In this document: positions 13,970-17,932 of the stretch, one piece after another
Position numbering within the stretch: position 1 is the stretch's first letter
Layout: each line of letters starts with the position of its first letter
Origin: an uncultured Candidatus Saccharibacteria bacterium
Lineage (GTDB): Bacteria; Patescibacteriota; Saccharimonadia; Saccharimonadales; Saccharimonadaceae
Direction: 5' to 3'
DNA: 17,932 nucleotides
Assembly: GCA_946185175.1 (NCBI GenBank)
Contig: CAMHIH010000007.1
Coordinates: 1-17,932 of the forward strand
Translations under genes and position numbers: made by a program
The notes under the pieces: generated by a model
What the model was told of the DNA's origin: nothing
The model's input: only the letters and a program-made list of their open reading frames with translations
Databases searched by the model: none

Positions 13970-15154
13970 TTATTGTTGTCCGGTCAACCATTTCCAGAAC
14001 GCCTCTAGCGGCGTATCCTGGTTCGACGGCATTGACACGTCTGAATCTGAGTCACCCTCGCCGCTTTCTGACGGCGCCGGCGTTACGGCGTTTTCATAGC
14101 TAGGATTAATCTGTTCCGCATATACTAATAAGCGATAGCGTGAAGTCCCCAATGGCGTACAGGTAATCAAAGTTATCATTGGTACACCTTCGTTATCATT
14201 GGCAATCTGTGCTAAAGATTGCACATCTGTCGGCTCTACTACTTTCGTGCCCTGGACACGATAAGTGTAGCGAACACCATTATAGTCTACATAAATCTTA
14301 TCTCCTGCCTCCATTCGCGTCAGCCCAGAAAAGATAAACTTATAGTCGCTCGTGCCATATACATTGCCAGCCGAATGTCCAGACACTACAAAATTGCCAA
14401 TTTCGCCCGGTCGCGCTGACGCCCCCTTTACTGAAAAGTTAGCCACCCCATTCGCCATTGCTACATTCATCGATTTTACATCGGTTTGTGAGCCAAAAGT
14501 AATTGGTACCTCTACATTCAATTTCGGAATCATTAAGGTCGGATTTTCATGTACGGCGATTGCCACAGTAGGATCAATCTCGGTAATTTCAGTTACTTCA
14601 CTATTACCTGGCGAAACATACGCCACAATATTTGCCGCAATTACTTGGTTGTACTGCAGCAATAAACCTCCAACCAAAATCACTAAACCAACCGTCAAAG
14701 GAATAAAGTGCTTAGATTTGCGAACTTTTTTAGCACGCTCCTGCGCTTTAGATTGAATTTTTGACCTAAAGTCGTTTTGGACTTCTTGCGATTCTTCGGT
14801 TATAGTGTGAATAATCTCTTTCGGCTTCTCCGGAACTTTCGATGCAGCATCTTCTTGTTCTTTGCGCTGCTTGTCCATCATTTGTCGTTCTAGACGCAAA
14901 CGCTCACGTGCAACGTATTCACGTGCAGCTTTGCCGTAATACTCGCCATAATACTTCTGATAATAGTCCTGCCAAGCCGAATGGTATTTTTTCCAATCTT
15001 CTTGCTTAATCTGTGGTGCTGGTGAATTCTCTGTCGGCGCACGATAATCCTGAGCCCTGTGCTGATAAGCTTCCAGAACTCTTTTACGCGCCAACTCTGT
15101 CGCCGTCATCTGCTGACGGCTCGCGCTACTCATCCCACCATCCTTATTGTCCAT
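13970..15154 (-). CDS. Sortase (cysteine transpeptidase) with long cytoplasmic tail
   Basis: 394 aa. Residues 1-148 are a charged cytoplasmic tail with a Tyr-rich stretch (about 57-80, DYYQKYYGEYYGKAAREY) followed by a helical, coiled-coil-like region. A membrane helix spans about 151-168 and the sortase fold about 200-350. The catalytic triad is visible: His260 in SGHSAG, Cys332 in TLITCTPLG, and Arg341 in RYRLLVYAE, at the usual nine-residue distance from Cys. The residue order fits class C/D/E sortases; the class cannot be fixed. Sortases attach sorting-signal proteins to the wall or pili. No LPXTG-type substrate occurs in this window. A Ser/Glu/Asp tail (about 357-382) follows the domain. 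The chosen start lies 7 nt after the -10, hence leaderless; an ATG eight codons in (15133), preceded by AAGGA, is the alternative. Confidence 0.93.
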   Translation of the reverse strand: MDNKDGGMSSASRQQMTATELARKRVLEAYQHRAQDYRAPTENSPAPQIKQEDWKKYHSAWQDYYQKYYGEYYGKAAREYVARERLRLERQMMDKQRKEQEDAASKVPEKPKEIIHTITEESQEVQNDFRSKIQSKAQERAKKVRKSKHFIPLTVGLVILVGGLLLQYNQVIAANIVAYVSPGNSEVTEITEIDPTVAIAVHENPTLMIPKLNVEVPITFGSQTDVKSMNVAMANGVANFSVKGASARPGEIGNFVVSGHSAGNVYGTSDYKFIFSGLTRMEAGDKIYVDYNGVRYTYRVQGTKVVEPTDVQSLAQIANDNEGVPMITLITCTPLGTSRYRLLVYAEQINPSYENAVTPAPSESGEGDSDSDVSMPSNQDTPLEAFWKWLTGQQ

Positions 15155-15161
15155 TGCTCTT

Positions 15162-15170
15162 ATTCTAGCA
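15162..15170 (-). promoter_or_regulatory. Extended -10 promoter of the sortase gene
   Basis: The minus strand reads TTTGTGCTAGAAT; the extended -10 TGCTAGAAT ends 7 nt before the ATG at 15154, so the transcript should begin at or next to the start codon. The same TTTGTGCTAGAAT string occurs upstream of the gene at position 229. Confidence 0.6.
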
Positions 15171-15185
15171 CAAACGCTGTTTTCA

Positions 15186-15194
15186 TGATAGAAT
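15186..15194 (+). promoter_or_regulatory. Extended -10 promoter of tRNA-Leu(CAA)
   Basis: TGATAGAAT, about 21 nt before the mature tRNA 5' end. It is divergent from the sortase promoter, whose -10 lies only 22 bp away. No strong -35 is seen. Confidence 0.5.
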
Positions 15195-15215
15195 CAGATT
15201 ATCACTATCGCATCT

Positions 15216-15302
15216 GGGCGAGTGGTGAAATTGGTATACACGACAGACTCAAAATCTGTTGGCAGCAATGCCGTGAGGGTTCAAGTCCCTCCTCGCCCAC
15301 CA
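15216..15302 (+). tRNA. tRNA-Leu (anticodon CAA), CCA encoded
   Basis: An 87-nt class II tRNA. Acceptor stem GGGCGAG/CTCGCCC, then A and an encoded CCA (15300-15302). The anticodon stem ACAGA/TCTGT encloses CTCAAAA, giving anticodon CAA for UUG codons. It has a long variable arm and a T-arm GAGGG/CCCTC with loop TTCAAGT. A terminator follows directly. Confidence 0.96.
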
Positions 15303-15310
15303 TACAAACA

Positions 15311-15332
15311 ATAGCCGTAAGGCTATATTTTT
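15311..15332 (+). terminator. Terminator of tRNA-Leu(CAA)
   Basis: A 6-bp ATAGCC/GGCTAT stem (15311-15316 with 15321-15326) with loop GTAA, followed by ATTTTT. The T-run leads straight into the -10 of the next gene. Confidence 0.85.
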
Positions 15333-15333
15333 A

Positions 15334-15342
15334 TGCTAAACT
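15334..15342 (+). promoter_or_regulatory. Extended -10 promoter of the 151-aa gene
   Basis: TGCTAAACT ends 6 nt before the ATG at 15349 and directly follows the tRNA terminator T-tract. No ribosome binding site can fit, so translation should be leaderless if this is the promoter; cotranscription past the terminator is the alternative. Confidence 0.45.
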
Positions 15343-15348
15343 AAAAGC

Positions 15349-15804
15349 ATGAGCACTAAGGCAAAGACTTCAGCAAAAGCTAAAAAGCAAACCAAAACCG
15401 AACATCCACTACTGGTCGCCACGTCGACTTATAATATCTTATCGACGGTCTTCTTCATCCCCGCCTTCATTTGCCTCCGCATTATGGACACGCGCGACTC
15501 ACTACCGTTTTGCAACAACAACATACTAATCGATAACTCGACTAACGAAGTACGCTGGAGTGCAATCATATGGATTGCCTATATAATATCGGTAGTAATC
15601 GCCCTGATTATCAATGTTCTTTCTATCAGATATTTAACCAAGCATAGCGATGTTACCAAAATGAAAAAAATCTATATCACCTCTCTTATTATCTATTTCC
15701 TGCCAACCATCGAAATTATCATCTTAGTTCTTTTACCGCAAGAAACCCGCGAAGGTCTTTTCCATCTCGAAAACGCTTGCGTCCCTAGAACTATTACAAA
15801 TTAG
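15349..15804 (+). CDS. Unrecognised three-helix membrane protein, 151 aa
   Basis: A Lys/Ala/Thr-rich cytoplasmic tail (residues 1-20, TKAKTSAKAKKQTKT) precedes three hydrophobic helices at about 24-45, 71-93 and 108-129. The loop between helices 1 and 2 contains Asn/Asp-rich sequence with a cysteine (CNNNILIDN), and the C-terminal tail holds another (NACVPR). With the N-terminus inside, both of these are predicted to face outward and could form a disulfide. No known family is evident. The gene lies between a tRNA and the phosphatidyltransferase gene, which has its own strong promoter, so there is no clear operon partner. Its Lys-rich tail resembles that of the 118-aa protein. Confidence 0.75.
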   Translation: MSTKAKTSAKAKKQTKTEHPLLVATSTYNILSTVFFIPAFICLRIMDTRDSLPFCNNNILIDNSTNEVRWSAIIWIAYIISVVIALIINVLSIRYLTKHSDVTKMKKIYITSLIIYFLPTIEIIILVLLPQETREGLFHLENACVPRTITN

Positions 15805-15810
15805 CATCAA

Positions 15811-15839
15811 TTGACAACATAACACTTTTATTCTATAAT
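15811..15839 (+). promoter_or_regulatory. Consensus sigma-70 promoter of the phosphatidyltransferase gene
   Basis: TTGACA (15811-15816), 17-bp spacer, TATAAT (15834-15839): both hexamers and the spacing are perfect. The start would be near 15846, leaving a structured leader of about 76 nt. It is by far the closest to consensus of the promoters seen here. Confidence 0.9.
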
Positions 15840-15853
15840 TATATCAATCGAGC

Positions 15854-15881
15854 ATTCGGCTGCATTTTGTAGCCCTCGAAT
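15854..15881 (+). promoter_or_regulatory. Hairpin in the 5' leader of the phosphatidyltransferase gene
   Basis: ATTCGGCTGC (15854-15863) pairs with GTAGC and CGAAT (15869-15881, with a 3-nt CCT bulge and one G-U pair) around a 5-nt loop. It lies near the predicted transcript start and about 30 nt before the ribosome binding site, so it could affect mRNA stability or regulation. No match to a known riboswitch. Confidence 0.4.
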
Positions 15882-15921
15882 AGATGGTTTCCCATTGTAC
15901 GTTGAAAAGGAGTTGATTGTT

Positions 15922-16977
15922 ATGTCATTGAGGAAAATCTTAAGCTATTTCAATGCTGGTATCTGTCAAATATCAGCACCGGAGTTAATTGCAATTGGTC
16001 TCAACATCGCAACTTTCATACTGTTCGGCAGCCTGCTGCAAAGCGCGTATCTCTGGATAATCATTATTATCTGTGATTTATGCGTTCTGGGCTCACATGG
16101 TGCATGGGTCATATATGGCGGTGATCCCGTTCACGGCCCCTGGCGCACTCCTGCCCCGCTAACAGCGCGCTGCATCGCCAGCGTCAACTTATTCATTATG
16201 ATGGCCGAAGACAGCACAGACGCGATTCTGAGCACCTTCTCGTGGTACGTAGCAACGATAGCCGCAATTTGCTGGGCTTTCTACTGTATTCTTCTCGCAA
16301 TGCATCAAAAGAATCCAACCTGGCTCGAAGGCACACATGGGCGCATCGGTGCGCCTAACTGGATTTCGATTATGCGCATCGCATTATCAATCCTGGTTCC
16401 CCATCTATACGCTGTACAACCATTTGGAGCTTCTAGCAATATCATTGCTACCATCATCTTAGCCCTCGCAATCGCAACTGACGCCGCAGATGGCTATATC
16501 GCACGTCGCCTCGACCAGATGACCAAAGCTGGCAAAGCGCTTGATCCCCTCGGTGACAAAGTTATCTTTTATCCGACCGCCATCGCCTTTATCTTGGCAA
16601 CTTCGGGTACCGCCCTTCTGGACGTCTCCTGGATGCGCCTAGCCTTCTATATCGGCCTTGGCATCATGTTCCTGCGCGATGTCTTGTTTATCGTGTGGTT
16701 TTTCCTATACTACACCAAACTTTCATCTGGCATTGGCGCTGGTATGGTCGACAAAACTCGCATGGCCATCATGTGCGTTTGGCTTGGCACCGCAGCATTA
16801 GCATTAACTTTCCCAATGCTGCAAAGCCGCATGGCAATTGCCGGATTCATCTGCATGTGCGCAATCGCTATCCTAAGTATTGCTAGCGTTGTAGTAGATT
16901 ATCTGCGCATCCGCGACCTAATCAAGCCGCCAGCCAAACCATACGTTGGCCCCGACATCTATGAAGATGAAGAATAA
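15922..16977 (+). CDS. CDP-alcohol phosphatidyltransferase with N-terminal membrane extension
   Basis: 351 aa from the ATG at 15922, chosen because AAAAGGAG lies 9 nt upstream (an upstream in-frame ATG at 15895 lacks one). Residues 187-212 carry the full family signature D-x2-D-G-x2-A-R-x8-G-x3-D-x3-D (DAADGYIARR, then GKALDPLGD). It should transfer a phospho-alcohol from a CDP-linked donor, as in phosphatidylglycerol phosphate synthase (PgsA). The segment APNWISIMRIALS at about 144-156 matches the usual N-terminus of PgsA-type enzymes. The preceding 140 residues are an extra region with about four hydrophobic helices, roughly doubling the normal 180-200 aa. The acceptor (glycerol phosphate, inositol phosphate or another) cannot be decided. 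It is driven by a perfect consensus promoter and ends at a shared terminator. Confidence 0.9.
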   Translation: MSLRKILSYFNAGICQISAPELIAIGLNIATFILFGSLLQSAYLWIIIIICDLCVLGSHGAWVIYGGDPVHGPWRTPAPLTARCIASVNLFIMMAEDSTDAILSTFSWYVATIAAICWAFYCILLAMHQKNPTWLEGTHGRIGAPNWISIMRIALSILVPHLYAVQPFGASSNIIATIILALAIATDAADGYIARRLDQMTKAGKALDPLGDKVIFYPTAIAFILATSGTALLDVSWMRLAFYIGLGIMFLRDVLFIVWFFLYYTKLSSGIGAGMVDKTRMAIMCVWLGTAALALTFPMLQSRMAIAGFICMCAIAILSIASVVVDYLRIRDLIKPPAKPYVGPDIYEDEE

Positions 16978-16999
16978 TAGCTTTTGGCTCCACTCCACC

Positions 17000-17026
17000 A
17001 AAAAGCCGCCCCACAGGCGGCTTTTT
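17000..17026. terminator. Bidirectional terminator
   Basis: A perfect 11-bp inverted repeat (17000-17010 with 17016-17026, AAAAAGCCGCC and its complement) with a 5-nt loop. It lies 22 nt after the phosphatidyltransferase stop and abuts the stop codon of the convergent gene at 17028. Confidence 0.95.
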
Positions 17027-17027
17027 C

Positions 17028-17834
17028 CTATCTCAGCGTCAATGCCGTTGCGGCAGTTTTTAAATCGTCTTGCTCTGGATTCCAAACACCCAAAATCGCC
17101 ATACGTGTCACCAGCCCGCCACCGAACAGGCTTATCGGTGTGTAATGCGTATCTTTTATGCCCATCGAGACAACCTCTCCATTCTTTGCCACAATTAGCT
17201 GCTCATTATGAAATGTTGCTACGGTCATCTCGTAGCTTAAGGTAAACTTATGCAGCGTCTCCACTAATTGATTAGTTGGCATAGTCAGCGTAATCATTTT
17301 AGGATAGTAGGCCGCCCGAAATATTTTCTGTAACTGTGCCATGCTTGCAAATAACACCGTTCTACCCTCACGCACGCTCCAATTTGCTACGTCATTCGTC
17401 ACGACATCAATTGCGTCACGCGTCAGATAAACCGGCTTTTCCATGTGATTTAAGAAATCCGCCATAACCACAGACGTCTCGCCGTTCTTGCCCAAATCAC
17501 CTACCACAACAACCGCATCCGCCCATTCCGCCTGACGCAACAACTCTGGCAAAGATTTCTGGCCAAAAGCGCCAGAAGTTTCGGATTCCGCAAAATATGT
17601 TTCCGGCGTTGAGGGTACCATTTTTTTTAACGAATCCGGCATCAAGGCGCGGCATTCCCCCACCCCCATTTTATTAGCTTCTTGCATTGCATTCGCTACA
17701 GCAAAAAACATCCCCTTATTTCCACCAATCAATAATAGCTTACCAGCAAAGCGACGCTGTTCTGGCCGCATTACATCTACTTCGCCAAAAAGTGGTTCCG
17801 CCCCCTGACGACGCCAATAATCAAAATCCGCCAT
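17028..17834 (-). CDS. Ribokinase-fold protein, possibly NAD(P)H-hydrate dehydratase-like
   Basis: 268 aa from the ATG at 17834, which overlaps the xth stop in TAATG and has GGAG 8 nt upstream; an in-frame ATG at 17861 would extend deep into xth and is rejected. The pattern FAGKLLLIGGNKGMFFAVANAM (seen as separate conserved blocks near residues 29-50), the ADAVVVVGDLGKNGETS segment (about 105-121) and KPVYLTRDAID resemble the Carb_kinase/NnrD family, which dehydrates damaged NAD(P)HX with ADP or ATP. However, the C-terminal GTGD-type catalytic motif is missing: the corresponding region reads SLFGGGLVTRMAILG. It may be a divergent or inactive homologue, or a different member of the ribokinase superfamily. 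It is translationally coupled to xth. Confidence 0.6.
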   Translation of the reverse strand: MADFDYWRRQGAEPLFGEVDVMRPEQRRFAGKLLLIGGNKGMFFAVANAMQEANKMGVGECRALMPDSLKKMVPSTPETYFAESETSGAFGQKSLPELLRQAEWADAVVVVGDLGKNGETSVVMADFLNHMEKPVYLTRDAIDVVTNDVANWSVREGRTVLFASMAQLQKIFRAAYYPKMITLTMPTNQLVETLHKFTLSYEMTVATFHNEQLIVAKNGEVVSMGIKDTHYTPISLFGGGLVTRMAILGVWNPEQDDLKTAATALTLR

Positions 17835-17932
17835 TATTTTATCTCCACGGATATTGGGCAATGATCGGAGCCCAAAATGTCATCATGAATTTCCGCCCGC
17901 TCGATACGCTCAGCCAATCTCGCCGAAGCTAA
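17834..17932 (-). CDS. xth: Exodeoxyribonuclease III family nuclease, C-terminal end only
   Basis: The last 32 codons of a gene that enters from the right edge. The segment AEIHDDILGSDHCPISVEIK is the typical C-terminus of ExoIII/AP endonucleases, where GSDHCP contains the catalytic Asp-His pair of the endonuclease/exonuclease/phosphatase fold. Such enzymes cut at abasic sites and degrade 3' ends in base excision repair. The stop TAA shares one base with the start of the next gene (TAATG), so the two are cotranscribed and translationally coupled. The N-terminal part cannot be examined. Confidence 0.85.
   Translation of the reverse strand, partial: LASARLAERIERAEIHDDILGSDHCPISVEIK

Noticed and set aside
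15216..15302. Integration hotspot at tRNA-Leu(CAA)
   Set aside because: No repeat of the tRNA 3' end and no mobile gene is found beside it; the following genes look ordinary.
15895..15921. Upstream start for the phosphatidyltransferase
   Set aside because: No ribosome binding site before 15895, while AAAAGGAG precedes the ATG at 15922.
17834..17861. Longer N-terminus (MPNIRGDKI) for the ribokinase-fold protein
   Set aside because: That stretch lies inside the coding end of xth in another frame; the ATG at 17834 has a good ribosome binding site and the TAATG overlap.
1..17932. UGA recoding as in Gracilibacteria/SR1
   Set aside because: The recognised genes end at stops in the expected place and contain no internal UGA; tryptophans are UGG.
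1..17932. CRISPR array, insertion sequence, attachment site or replication origin
   Set aside because: No regularly spaced repeats, transposase or integrase frames, tRNA-end duplication or DnaA-box cluster were seen.

Overview
The window looks like a chromosomal segment of a Candidate Phyla Radiation bacterium, most likely a Saccharibacterium (TM7). This is inferred from gene content and not proven. The supporting signs are compact genes, a very short UvrC, a sortase with a long Tyr-rich cytoplasmic tail, PEGA-domain and DUF4367 membrane proteins, and a membrane-anchored family 5 solute-binding protein without transporter genes. All genes read with UGA as stop, so the Gracilibacteria/SR1 recoding is absent. 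No insertion sequence, prophage module or CRISPR array is visible.

Layout: (1) 1-1770, minus strand: the 5' end of a secreted protein gene, two unrecognised small genes that share a short motif, and a tRNA-Leu(GAG). (2) 1812-5491, minus: a tight run uvrC > holin-IV-like membrane protein > secG > family 5 solute-binding protein. (3) 5554-8140, minus: a Lys-rich 118-aa membrane protein followed by a 737-aa acidic single-pass protein. (4) 8306-9601, plus: eno, convergent with (5) 9683-12149, minus: a Q-rich DUF4367 membrane protein followed by pgi, sharing a terminator with eno. (6) 12297-13874, plus: a PEGA-domain membrane protein. (7) 13970-15154, minus: a sortase. (8) 15216-16977, plus: tRNA-Leu(CAA), a small membrane protein and a CDP-alcohol phosphatidyltransferase. 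(9) 17028-17932, minus: the end of xth overlapping a ribokinase-fold protein related to NAD(P)H-hydrate dehydratases.

Functionally the window mixes central glycolysis (eno, pgi), DNA repair (uvrC, xth), secretion (secG), phospholipid synthesis, and a set of envelope proteins that share one plan: a low-complexity cytoplasmic tail, one transmembrane helix and an extracytoplasmic domain. The clearest non-gene signal is in transcription initiation. Most promoters I can place carry an extended -10 (TGnTAnnnT). Four genes start within about 10 nt of the -10, so their mRNAs should be leaderless or nearly so. In three places the T-tract of one gene's terminator runs directly into the -10 of the next gene. 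No unmistakable new defence or mobile system was found.
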